DNA of 13,929 nucleotides from an uncultured Clostridia bacterium (GCA_946626395.1 CAMOUF010000025.1:1-13929), one strand, 5' to 3'. Counted from the stretch's first letter, positions 1-5,878 are shown. Notes: generated by a model from the sequence alone, not told the origin. Made by a program: numbers and translations.

Positions 1-300
1 CTGGACAAGGAAAAGGAAATCCTGCGCGCCCAGGCCCTGAACGAAGGCAAGCCCGAAAAGATCGTGGACCGCATGGTGGAAGGCCGCATCGAAAAGTATT
101 ACAAAGAAAACTGCCTGATGGAGCAGGTGTTCGTGAAGAACCCCGACATCACCATCGCCACCCGCGTGCAGGAAGCCACCCTGGCTTCCGGCGAAAAGAT
201 CTCCATTCGCCGCTTCACCCGCTATGAGTGCGGCGAGGGCATCGAAAAGAAAGAAAGCAACCTGGCGGCTGAAATCGCCGAAATGACTGGCAAGAAATAA
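1..300 (+). CDS. tsf: Elongation factor Ts, C-terminal part
   Basis: The frame is open from the first base to a TAA at 298-300, giving the last 99 residues of a translation elongation factor; the N-terminal UBA domain and most of the core lie upstream of the window. EF-Ts is the cytoplasmic nucleotide exchange factor that regenerates EF-Tu-GTP. The fragment begins with the conserved LDKEKEILRAQALNEGKP block, continues with IVDRMVEGRIEKYY, and ends with the family's C-terminal GEKISIRRFTRYECGEGIEKK segment. These blocks are specific enough to identify the family without a search. The next gene, pyrH, is the usual neighbour (rpsB-tsf-pyrH), although a terminator-like hairpin separates them. Confidence 0.97.
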   Translation: MDKEKEILRAQALNEGKPEKIVDRMVEGRIEKYYKENCLMEQVFVKNPDITIATRVQEATLASGEKISIRRFTRYECGEGIEKKESNLAAEIAEMTGKK

Positions 301-311
301 TTTCACAATTC

Positions 312-342
312 AAAAGGGACGGCAATTGCCGCCCCTTTTTTT
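312..342 (+). terminator. Intrinsic terminator or attenuator between tsf and pyrH
   Basis: The hairpin pairs AAAAGGG (312-318) with CCCTTTT (333-339) and CGGC (320-323) with GCCG (328-331). There is one A/C mismatch and an AATT loop, and a T run extends to 342. It begins 11 bases after the tsf stop and ends 18 bases before the pyrH start. I infer partial termination, so that pyrH is read through at a reduced level, because no good promoter is visible between the hairpin and pyrH. Confidence 0.85.
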
Positions 343-360
343 GAAGGAAGGAGAATAAGG

Positions 361-1074
361 ATGAGCCAGGAATATAAGCGTGTGCTTTTGAAGCTCAGCG
401 GCGAAATGCTGGGGGAAAACGGACGGCTGTTCGATCATGACATCATTGACCACGTGGCCAAGGTGCTGGTGGAAATCGTGGACAAGGGCACCCAGCTGGG
501 CGTGGTCATCGGCGCGGGCAATATTTGGCGGGGCCGCTCCGGCGGGAACATGGACCGGGTCACAGCGGATCAGATGGGTATGCTGGGCACGGTGATCAAC
601 TGCCTGGCCATGCGGGACGCCGTGCAGCGGGCCGGGGGCAAGGCCGTGGTGATGAGCGCCATTGAAATGCCCCGGGTGTGCGAAGTATTCAACGCGGAGA
701 AGGCCAGGAAATATATGAAGAAGGGCTGCGTGACCCTGTTCGCCGCGGGCAGCGGCAATCCCTTCTTCTCCACCGACACCGCCGTGGTGCTGCGGGCCGT
801 GGAGGTGGGCGCGGACGCGATCCTGTTAGCCAAGAACATCGACGGCGTGTATACCGACGATCCCAAGAAGAATCCCGACGCCACCCTGATTCGGGAAATC
901 AGCTATGAAAAGGCCCAGGAAATGCGGCTCAAGGTCATGGACGCAGCCGCTTTCGCCCTGTGCGCCGAGAATAAGGTGCCCGTGGTTCGGGTGTTCGGCC
1001 TGTTCGAGCCGGAAAGCATTCTCAAGGTGCTGGACGGAGATGATATGGGCACCGTGCTGCGGCCGGAAGAGTGA
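361..1074 (+). CDS. pyrH: Uridylate (UMP) kinase
   Basis: This 237-residue cytoplasmic protein of the amino acid kinase fold phosphorylates UMP to UDP with ATP, a step of pyrimidine nucleotide synthesis; family members are usually about 235-245 residues. Visible motifs are KLSGE at 11-15, GAGNIWRG at 51-58 (most members read GGGN here), DQMGMLGTVIN at 70-80, GSGNPFFSTDTA at 130-141 and the GVYTDDP segment near 162-168. The ATG at 361 is preceded by AAGGAG at 348-353 with seven bases of spacing. It follows tsf in the conserved order, but the normally adjacent frr (ribosome recycling factor) does not follow; the next bases are tandem repeats and a large inverted repeat. Confidence 0.97.
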   Translation: MSQEYKRVLLKLSGEMLGENGRLFDHDIIDHVAKVLVEIVDKGTQLGVVIGAGNIWRGRSGGNMDRVTADQMGMLGTVINCLAMRDAVQRAGGKAVVMSAIEMPRVCEVFNAEKARKYMKKGCVTLFAAGSGNPFFSTDTAVVLRAVEVGADAILLAKNIDGVYTDDPKKNPDATLIREISYEKAQEMRLKVMDAAAFALCAENKVPVVRVFGLFEPESILKVLDGDDMGTVLRPEE

Positions 1075-1078
1075 GAGA

Positions 1079-1111
1079 AGTTAGGAGCGAGGAGTTAGGA
1101 GTGAGGAGTTG
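1079..1111 (+). repeat. Short tandem repeat, 14-nt unit
   Basis: Two copies of the 14-mer AGTTAGGAGYGAGG (1079-1092 and 1093-1106) differ at one base, and a third partial copy (AGTTG) starts at 1107. The array begins five bases after the pyrH stop codon. The segment 1100-1110 could also pair, with one non-Watson-Crick position, with 1224-1234 in the right arm of the neighbouring inverted repeat, so the two may belong to one element. Confidence 0.75.
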
Positions 1112-1137
1112 AAAATTGCGCCATAAATAAAGTGTTC

Positions 1138-1240
1138 AGAGTGGAGCGTTCAGTGTTCAGATGTTTTAGCTGTACCAAGTCCGGTTCCGGTTCTTGGATC
1201 GGACTATATCATCTGAACTCTGTACTCTTCACTCTTTTTT
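1138..1240. repeat. Large imperfect inverted repeat with downstream T run
   Basis: The arms 1138-1163 and 1210-1235 pair at 22 of 26 positions by Watson-Crick rules plus one G/T, including an uninterrupted nine-base stretch GTTCAGATG/CATCTGAAC at the loop end. The 46-base interior contains a further AGTCCG/CGGACT pair (1178-1183 with 1200-1205), or alternatively CCAAG/CTTGG (1175-1179 with 1193-1197). A run of six T follows the right arm (1235-1240). It could be a terminator for pyrH transcription, a structured RNA or a small non-coding mobile repeat; the sequence alone does not decide. Confidence 0.75.
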
Positions 1241-1258
1241 ATATTCTTCACGCCTGCT

Positions 1259-1287
1259 TTGACAAAAACCTGGGCTCATGCTATAAT
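1259..1287 (+). promoter_or_regulatory. Consensus sigma-A promoter of the GNAT gene
   Basis: TTGACA (1259-1264) and TATAAT (1282-1287) are both perfect consensus hexamers with a 17-base spacer. Transcription would begin near 1294, leaving a leader of about 34 bases that contains the ribosome binding site AGAAGGTG (1314-1321). The next gene is therefore independent of the tsf-pyrH transcript and probably expressed strongly during growth. Confidence 0.9.
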
Positions 1288-1327
1288 CAAAGAGAAGAAA
1301 AGAAACCTCCGAAAGAAGGTGTATATC

Positions 1328-2446
1328 ATGATCCGCGTGGAAATTTTGAAGCCGACCCGCGCTTCTTTAAAGCCCTTTGTGATGCTGCCATTTCAACTGT
1401 ACAGGGACGACCCCAATTGGGTGCCGCCGCTGATCGGCCAGCAGCTGCGTTCCCTCTGCCGCGCTTCTGACGGGCCCCGGCGTTTTTTTCTGGTATACGA
1501 TGGAGAGCAGCCGGTGGCCCGGGTGATGGCGGGCATCAATGAGCGGCTCAACGAGCGGCTGGGAAGGAAGTATGGCTATCTGGGCCTGTTCGAGTCCGCC
1601 CAGCGGCCGGACTACGCCCGCTCCGCCCTGGACGCCGCCTGCGCCTACCTCAAGGAAGAGGGTATGGAGCGGGTCATCGGCCCCGCCGCCGTGGGCATGG
1701 ATGAATTCAGCAAGGGCTTGCTGGTGAAGGGCTTCGATGGGCCGCCGGTGCTGTTCAACCCTTATAATCCCTCTTATTACGCAGATTATTTTGAAAAGTG
1801 CGGGTTCACCAAGCACCGGGATTATCTGGCTTATTTCATGCGCATGGATGAATTCGACCAGCACGCCCTGGAGGAGATCGTGCCCCGGGCCAAGAAGCGC
1901 TTCGGCTTCCGGGTGGAGCATGTGCAGCTCACCAAGGAGAACGAGGAGCGGGTGCTGCGCAACGTGGCCCGGATCCTGCGGGAATCCTTCCCGGCGGAAT
2001 GGGAATGGAATGTGCCGGTGTATGGCGATCTGGTGCGCCAGTCCAAGAACCTGCGCCGGTTTTACCGCTCCGAGCTGGCCGTGATGGCCTACGCGGGCAA
2101 TCGGCCCATTGGCCTGGTGTTCGCCGTGCCGGACTATAATCAGGTTCTCAAAAAAATGAAGGGCCGTATCCTGCCCATTGGCTGGGCAAAATATATGCTG
2201 AACAAGGGCAAGATTCACGGCGCACGGTGCAGCATGCAGTTCGTGGTGCCGGAATACCAGCACAAAGGCGTGAATACCGCCATGATGTATGAGGCGTACC
2301 AGGGAGCGAAGCAGATCGGCATCCAGTGGGTGGAGGGCTCCACGGTGGATGAAACCAGCATCCCCTCCATCACCAATACCGAGAAGCTGGCTTCCCACCT
2401 GTACCGGGTGTATCGGCAGTACGAAAAAAGTTTGATGGAGCCGTAA
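1328..2446 (+). CDS. GNAT-superfamily acyltransferase, YghO-like
   Basis: The 372-residue protein has the pattern of the large GNAT family that includes E. coli YghO. Near the N-terminus it has a DDPNWVPPL segment after a beta strand. In the middle are a YLGLFES strand, a long helix, and the segments VIGPAAVGMDEFSKGLLVKGF and YNPSYYADYFEKCGF. A C-terminal GNAT-like half carries VVPEYQHKGVNTAMM, the expected acetyl-CoA pyrophosphate-loop region. Substrate and pathway are unknown; members are usually annotated only as N-acetyltransferases. The ATG at 1328 was chosen over upstream in-frame codons because it follows a good ribosome binding site and because the earlier codons lie inside the promoter. 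It sits where frr normally follows pyrH, but it is not homologous to frr and has its own promoter. Confidence 0.8.
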   Translation: MIRVEILKPTRASLKPFVMLPFQLYRDDPNWVPPLIGQQLRSLCRASDGPRRFFLVYDGEQPVARVMAGINERLNERLGRKYGYLGLFESAQRPDYARSALDAACAYLKEEGMERVIGPAAVGMDEFSKGLLVKGFDGPPVLFNPYNPSYYADYFEKCGFTKHRDYLAYFMRMDEFDQHALEEIVPRAKKRFGFRVEHVQLTKENEERVLRNVARILRESFPAEWEWNVPVYGDLVRQSKNLRRFYRSELAVMAYAGNRPIGLVFAVPDYNQVLKKMKGRILPIGWAKYMLNKGKIHGARCSMQFVVPEYQHKGVNTAMMYEAYQGAKQIGIQWVEGSTVDETSIPSITNTEKLASHLYRVYRQYEKSLMEP

Positions 2447-2513
2447 AAAGCCAGAGCACCTTTCCGCTGTTCCGTCATATCATGATAGCAAAATGGAAGC
2501 GGAGGTGGAGCCC

Positions 2514-2777
2514 ATGGCTTTTTGGCGGGAGGTACAAACCCCGGCTTTGCAGGCGGAGGAAGCGGCGCTGCTGCCAGCGCTGCAAAGACACCCGGGAAAC
2601 GGCGCGGCGCTGCGATCCGTGCTGCGCAGCGCGGGGAAAATCGGGAAAATGAAAACGGCGCCTGCCGCTTCGCAGCGCTTGAACCGGGATCGGGCTCGGG
2701 AAAGGATGCCGGCCCCCAAAAACGGCCCCGGCGTGCGAGGCGCTCTGCGCCATGTACTCCAGGGAAACAAATCATGA
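2514..2777 (+). CDS. Doubtful small basic protein, 87 residues
   Basis: The ATG at 2514 follows GGAGGTG at 2501-2507 with six bases of spacing, a good ribosome binding site. The 87-codon frame ends exactly where the local GC content drops, and the codons look like those of neighbouring genes (many GCG, CTG, GAG). The product would be helical in the first third, rich in Ala, Leu and Glu, then strongly basic (many Arg and Lys, Pro-rich), with no membrane segment or signal peptide. I do not recognise a family. Other frames are also open across this GC-rich stretch, including a 57-codon frame from 2482 that encodes a CxxC-x9-CxxC pattern but has no ribosome binding site, so this call is weak. Confidence 0.28.
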   Translation: MAFWREVQTPALQAEEAALLPALQRHPGNGAALRSVLRSAGKIGKMKTAPAASQRLNRDRARERMPAPKNGPGVRGALRHVLQGNKS

Positions 2778-2833
2778 AAAAGTGGCTCAATAAAATATAC
2801 TATTAACAGACATGTTATGAAGGGTAATTGTCT

Positions 2834-2874
2834 GGGGGAAACCATTCTTTGGAGCTCAAAGAATGGTTTCCCCC
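2834..2874. repeat. Perfect 18-bp stem hairpin
   Basis: GGGGGAAACCATTCTTTG (2834-2851) is followed by a five-base loop and its exact reverse complement (2857-2874). No T run follows on the plus strand; the next bases are AAACCCCCTTCC, which repeat the C-rich end of the stem. A perfect stem of this length is not chance. Candidate roles are a factor-independent transcript end or an RNA stability element of a dispersed repeat family. Confidence 0.9.
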
Positions 2875-3064
2875 AAACCCCCTTCCAAGAAAAGCTATTC
2901 GATAAGATCATGGTAGAGATATATTATATTGGTTCCCGCTGTTACAATTAGGAACGAAAACATGTTTGTATTCGTTGTGCTTTCTGGGGCCAGAAGCCCT
3001 CAAGCTTTTCGTAGCCCCAACACATCAGGCGGAGATTGTTTGTTTATTCCAACGATGTTTTTTG

Positions 3065-3124
3065 CCAGATGCGGGTCCAGGGGGATCATCCCCCTGGCGC
3101 AGGTCTGGGCGCGCGGAGCGCCCA
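3065..3124. repeat. Compound GC-rich hairpins
   Basis: A nine-bp stem CCAGGGGGA/TCCCCCTGG (3077-3085 with 3089-3097) is enclosed by TGCG/CGCA (3070-3073 with 3098-3101) and CCAGA/TCTGG (3065-3069 with 3104-3108). Directly after it is TGGGCGC/GCGCCCA (3106-3112 with 3118-3124) around a five-base loop. The nested arrangement resembles a folded RNA, but I cannot assign it to a known family, and no promoter is obvious upstream. Confidence 0.65.
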
Positions 3125-3245
3125 GCGTTCCCTTTGCTGTACTAAGAATTTCACCCTTAAGAACAAACCTGTTAGGGGTAAAAATCGCAGGAATCTACTG
3201 GCATTTCCTACATAATAATGTATTGAACTCAAAAGTCAAGATCAA

Positions 3246-3291
3246 AAAAAGACCGCTCCCTGCTTTTTGATCCGCGGGGAGCGGTCTTTTT
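3246..3291 (-). terminator. Bidirectional intrinsic terminator after the CAP-domain gene
   Basis: A 15-bp perfect stem (AAAAAGACCGCTCCC at 3246-3260 with GGGAGCGGTCTTTTT at 3277-3291) surrounds a 16-base loop and has A/T runs on both flanks. It lies just beyond the stop codon of the minus-strand gene, whose transcripts it should end. It would equally stop plus-strand transcription coming from the left. Confidence 0.93.
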
Positions 3292-3305
3292 CATTCAGGG
3301 ATTAT

Positions 3306-4226
3306 TTACCGGGCGAACAGCTCCGTTACATACACGAAGCCGTTTTCGTCAATGCTGACACCGATGCCTACCTTGTCCCACTGGCTGCCCAGAACGTTGC
3401 GGCGGTGGCCGTCGCTGCTCATGAAAGCGGCTTGGGCTTTTTCCACGTTGGCGTGGTGAGCAATGTTTTCACCCACACCCCGATAGTCGAACTGGAAGGA
3501 GGACAGCATCTGGGCGGCGTTGCCATAGGTGGGGGATTCATGGGCGAAATAATGGTTGTCGTTCATGTCGCTGGATTTGAGCCGGGCCAGGTTGGACAGC
3601 TCAGGATCCAGCACCAGGGGAGGCAGGCCGTTCTTGGCCCGGTCAGCGTTTATCAAATTCAATAGTTTTTGCTCTTGCGCTGTGGCGGTAAATGTAGTAT
3701 AATCACCCGTGCTTACAGTAGGCGAAGCGGTAGGGGCCGCCGTAGGGGCGGGCCGCCACACGGGCGCCTGGGTGGGCCGGGGCGTTTCCTGGGAAACAGG
3801 AGAAAGGATGACAGGCACGGTGGTCATCAGAGGCGCCGGGCACGCGGTGGATTGAACCACGGGCTGCGGCGCGGGCGTGGAAACGTGCTGCGGCATGGCG
3901 GTCTGCGGCACGGGTGTCAAGACGGGCTGCGGCATGGCGGTCTGAAACACGGCGGGATCCAGGCCTGCTACCAGCTCGCCGATCGCTTCGCCCGGAAATT
4001 GCTCGGCCAGCCAGTCCGCCAGCTGACTCATTTCCTCAGCGGTGGGGGTTTGCGGGACGGCGGTATCGGTTTCGCAGCCTTGAGAAATCACAGAACCGGG
4101 ATAGTATTCAATAATCCATGTGCTGTTGCCATCCTGAATCCGGAAGGAGCAGCTTTCGGCAAAAGCGCAGGGAAGAAGAAGCGCTAACGTAAGGGCGATG
4201 AGCAGGCATACAGAAATGTGTTTCAT
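3306..4226 (-). CDS. Secreted CAP/SCP-domain protein (YkwD type)
   Basis: This predicted exported protein has 306 residues. Residues 1-23 are a signal peptide with a hydrophobic core and an AFA site for signal peptidase I (cleavage before Glu24); C20 has no lipobox context. Residues 95-172 form a Pro/Thr/Gln-rich linker with near-repeated PQ-TAMPQ units. Residues 184-304 are a CAP domain of the bacterial YkwD class, showing HYFAHESP (225-232), GENIA (252-256) and SSDGHRRNVL (270-279); the His and Glu residues in these blocks are the conserved cavity residues of the family. Function in bacteria is mostly unknown, though some members act outside the cell or during sporulation. The start at 4226 is favoured because AAGGAGG (4232-4238 on the plus strand numbering) precedes it; an in-frame ATG at 4241 lies upstream of that site. 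Confidence 0.9.
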   Translation of the reverse strand: MKHISVCLLIALTLALLLPCAFAESCSFRIQDGNSTWIIEYYPGSVISQGCETDTAVPQTPTAEEMSQLADWLAEQFPGEAIGELVAGLDPAVFQTAMPQPVLTPVPQTAMPQHVSTPAPQPVVQSTACPAPLMTTVPVILSPVSQETPRPTQAPVWRPAPTAAPTASPTVSTGDYTTFTATAQEQKLLNLINADRAKNGLPPLVLDPELSNLARLKSSDMNDNHYFAHESPTYGNAAQMLSSFQFDYRGVGENIAHHANVEKAQAAFMSSDGHRRNVLGSQWDKVGIGVSIDENGFVYVTELFAR

Positions 4227-4261
4227 GATGTCCTCCTTCATTAGTATTTGGTTACGTTAGC

Positions 4262-4290
4262 ATGATAATACAAATTCGGAAAAATTTCAA
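4262..4290 (-). promoter_or_regulatory. Predicted sigma-A promoter of the CAP-domain gene
   Basis: On the minus strand TTGAAA (4285-4290) is followed after 17 bases by TATCAT (4262-4267), each matching the consensus at five of six positions. The predicted start near 4255 leaves a short leader carrying the AAGGAGG site. It faces the plus-strand gene at 4349 across a shared gap of 122 bases. Confidence 0.65.
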
Positions 4291-4313
4291 CGCTTTTTTC
4301 CATTAAATTAACG

Positions 4314-4322
4314 TGGTAAATT
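4314..4322 (+). promoter_or_regulatory. Possible extended -10 promoter of the zinc-ribbon gene
   Basis: TGG followed by TAAATT (4317-4322) fits an extended -10 element with a four-of-six hexamer; no good -35 lies at the expected distance. Transcription from here would give a leader of about 20 bases holding AGGAGGA (4336-4342), six bases before the start codon. The call rests mainly on the need for a promoter in this divergent gap. Confidence 0.3.
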
Positions 4323-4348
4323 ACGGAAATGGTTGAGGAGGAATTGCT

Positions 4349-4750
4349 ATGCGTCTCATCAAGTGCCCTCGCTGCGAACTGAACTATATCGCTCCCGAGG
4401 AGGGGGATTGCAAAATCTGCAAGCGGGAAATGAAAGGGGAAAGCCAGCAGGAGGAAATCGAGCTGTGCACCGTGTGCAACGAGCAGCCCGCGCTGCCCGG
4501 CAAGGACGTGTGCCTGTTCTGCCTGAAGGAAATGAACGCCAATGAGGACAGGAACGCGGAGGAAACGGAAAATCCCGTGGACGAAGCCTCTCTGGGCGGC
4601 ATCGACCCGGTGAGCGCCATGGATGAAATCATTCCGGATATTCCGGAGGATATTCCCCAGCATGAATATGATGAAATCGAAAGTGATCTGTCCCTGGAGG
4701 AAATGGAAGAGGAAGAATCCGAGGACGAAGACGAGGAAGACGAAGAGTAA
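4349..4750 (+). CDS. Zinc-ribbon protein with two C4 motifs and an acidic tail
   Basis: In this 133-residue predicted cytoplasmic protein the first 62 residues hold two evenly built four-cysteine motifs, C6-x2-C9-x11-C21-x2-C24 and C40-x2-C43-x11-C55-x2-C58, each expected to bind one zinc. Both have the same 11-residue spacing, which suggests an internal duplication. The rest is low in hydrophobic content and increasingly acidic; the last 20 residues are almost all Glu and Asp, as in flexible tails that contact basic proteins. There is no signal peptide or membrane segment. I recognise no named family. The ATG has AGGAGGA six bases upstream. The stop codon abuts the GTG start of the metallophosphoesterase, so the two are probably co-translated. 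Confidence 0.82.
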   Translation: MRLIKCPRCELNYIAPEEGDCKICKREMKGESQQEEIELCTVCNEQPALPGKDVCLFCLKEMNANEDRNAEETENPVDEASLGGIDPVSAMDEIIPDIPEDIPQHEYDEIESDLSLEEMEEEESEDEDEEDEE

Positions 4751-5479
4751 GTGGCTATCTACGCAATCGGCGATCTGCATCTTCCGGGCGGCGCGGATAA
4801 GCCCATGAACGTGTTCGGCGATCACTGGGCGGGGCATTTTGAGCGCATCTCCCGGGATTGGCGATCCAAGGTGGATGAGGAGGACGTGGTGCTGATTCCC
4901 GGGGATATCAGCTGGGCCATGCAGGTTCAGGACGCTCTGCCGGATCTGATGGCCATTGGCCAGCTGCCGGGAATCAAGCTGCTTCTCCGGGGCAATCACG
5001 ATTATTGGTGGTGCGGCATCACCAGGCTCAGGGAAATGCTGCCCCAGGGCATGCACGCCATCCAGAACGACGCCCTGCGCATCGGGGACACCGCCTTTTG
5101 CGGCACCCGGGGCTGGACGCTGCCAGGCAGCGGAACGACGGAAGAAGATGAAAAAATCTACCGCCGGGAGCTGCAGCGCATGGAAATGTCCCTGGACAGG
5201 GCGATGGCGATGAAAGCATCCCGGCTGGTGGTGATGTGCCATTATCCGCCCTTGGGGGAGGGCGGCGCGGAAACGCCTCTGTCCCAATTGCTGGGGCGGT
5301 ATCCGGTGGATGATGTGGTGTACGGCCACCTCCACGGGCCTTCCCTGCGGGGGGCGGTGAACGGCGTCTATGGGGGGATTCGCTACCACTGTGTATCCTG
5401 CGATGGCTTGCAGTTTCAGGTATACCGGCTGCCGGATGGAAAAAGTGGAGACAGCTCCCAGATTGAGCTGGAAAAATAA
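4751..5479 (+). CDS. Metallophosphoesterase, COG1768 type
   Basis: This 242-residue cytoplasmic protein has the calcineurin-like metallophosphoesterase signature: GDLH (7-10), PGDISW with Asp52, RGNHDYWW (80-87), His164 in the CHYPP block and GHLHG (192-196). These give the metal-binding Asp, His and Asn residues of a two-metal phosphohydrolase. The flanking blocks FGDHW, ISWAM and CGTRGW are those of the COG1768 group of predicted phosphohydrolases common in Firmicutes; their substrate is not established. Translation starts at GTG 4751 on the base after the upstream TAA, with a GAGGAAG stretch inside the acidic tail of that gene serving as ribosome binding site. Coupling with the zinc-ribbon protein suggests a functional pair. 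Confidence 0.88.
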   Translation: MAIYAIGDLHLPGGADKPMNVFGDHWAGHFERISRDWRSKVDEEDVVLIPGDISWAMQVQDALPDLMAIGQLPGIKLLLRGNHDYWWCGITRLREMLPQGMHAIQNDALRIGDTAFCGTRGWTLPGSGTTEEDEKIYRRELQRMEMSLDRAMAMKASRLVVMCHYPPLGEGGAETPLSQLLGRYPVDDVVYGHLHGPSLRGAVNGVYGGIRYHCVSCDGLQFQVYRLPDGKSGDSSQIELEK

Positions 5480-5493
5480 GAATTCAATCCCAG

Positions 5494-5520
5494 AAAGCGG
5501 TGATTTTGCACCGCTTTTTT
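5494..5520 (+). terminator. Intrinsic terminator after the phosphoesterase gene
   Basis: A nine-bp stem AAAGCGGTG/CACCGCTTT (5494-5502 with 5509-5517), a six-base loop and a T run to 5520 lie 15 bases after the stop codon. It closes the zinc-ribbon/phosphoesterase unit. Confidence 0.93.
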
Positions 5521-5848
5521 CTATTATTCGGGCGTTGTTTCCCAAAGAGTGGAGGAAAAGGGCAGGGAAGGATCTGAGAAAAGGAAAAAACTGGGCCGGA
5601 AATGAAATATGAAATTTCTGTTACGCGCATCCCAAAAGGACGACATAAAAAATCAATAAAAGTTTATCTATTTCCGATAGAATTACAAGTAAAAAATTAG
5701 ATAGTTTTCAATAAAAACCGGGAATACGAAAACGTGTTCCCTATTTTTATATTTTCTTTATGAAGGAATTAATTCAATTATGACGAATTCTAAACAAAAA
5801 TATGACGATTATATTTCCCAAAGAAAGAAACCGGATTTCAGCCACGTC
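5521..5848. other. AT-rich gap upstream of the dcw cluster
   Basis: The first hundred bases are purine-rich and from about 5600 the sequence is markedly AT-rich. It contains the terminator-like hairpin at 5711-5750, small inverted repeats near 5660-5705 and an AT-rich 31-codon ORF (5780-5875) that overlaps the mraZ promoter. No convincing gene is seen; rsmH and other dcw genes are not here. Confidence 0.6.
5711..5750. terminator. Isolated bidirectional terminator-like hairpin
   Basis: GGGAATACG (5720-5728) pairs with CGTGTTCCC (5733-5741), with one G/T pair and an AAAA loop. An outer A/T stem (5711-5717 with 5744-5750) is set off by a two-by-two internal loop. Runs of T or A flank both sides. 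The nearest upstream gene already has its own terminator at 5494-5520, so this one either insulates mraZ from read-through or ends an unseen short transcript. Confidence 0.6.
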
Positions 5849-5878
5849 TTGACAAAGGGCTTAAAAGTGCCTTAAAAT
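5849..5878 (+). promoter_or_regulatory. Sigma-A promoter of the dcw cluster
   Basis: TTGACA (5849-5854) is a perfect -35 element. TAAAAT (5873-5878) follows after 18 bases and matches the -10 consensus at five of six positions. Transcription should start near 5885, upstream of GTGG-type repeats that may be the MraZ operator. No other good promoter was found between here and ftsW, so the genes to murD are probably one operon. Confidence 0.8.

Larger units (their letters stand above)
2447..3305. other. 859-bp gap: one doubtful small ORF, then a hairpin-rich stretch
   Basis: Up to about 2777 the DNA is GC-rich and holds one small ORF with a ribosome binding site (listed separately). From about 2778 the sequence turns AT-richer and contains a succession of inverted repeats: 2834-2874 (18-bp perfect stem), 2953-2976 (AACGAA/TTCGTT), 2985-3019 (TGGGGC/GCCCCA), 3065-3124 (compound GC-rich hairpins) and the terminator at 3246-3291. 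No convincing protein gene or known RNA family was recognised in 2778-3245. The ORFs that cross this part run through the hairpins and have no protein-like motif. Confidence 0.6.

Noticed and set aside
511..534. GAGN in place of GGGN in UMP kinase, considered as an inactive variant
   Set aside because: Glycine to alanine is mild and all other motifs are intact, so the enzyme is most likely active.
1132..1470. A 112-codon open frame on the plus strand
   Set aside because: It crosses the inverted repeat and the promoter and then overlaps the GNAT gene in another frame.
2482..2655. A 57-codon Arg/Cys-rich frame with a CxxC-x9-CxxC pattern
   Set aside because: There is no ribosome binding site, and another frame here has one; cysteine pairs arise easily from GCTGC-rich DNA.
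2929..3270. A 113-codon open frame on the plus strand
   Set aside because: It has no ribosome binding site and passes through several strong hairpins and half of a terminator.
3889..3945. Near-repeats in DNA at about 3889-3945, considered as a mobile or CRISPR-like repeat
   Set aside because: They encode the Pro/Thr/Gln linker of the CAP protein in frame and have no regular spacers.
4149..4226. A lipoprotein signal in the CAP-domain protein
   Set aside because: The cysteine at residue 20 follows Leu-Pro rather than a small residue, so it is not a lipobox; a signal peptidase I site fits better.
4241..5545. A 434-codon open frame on the minus strand
   Set aside because: It runs antisense through both the zinc-ribbon and phosphoesterase genes, whose motifs are clear on the plus strand.
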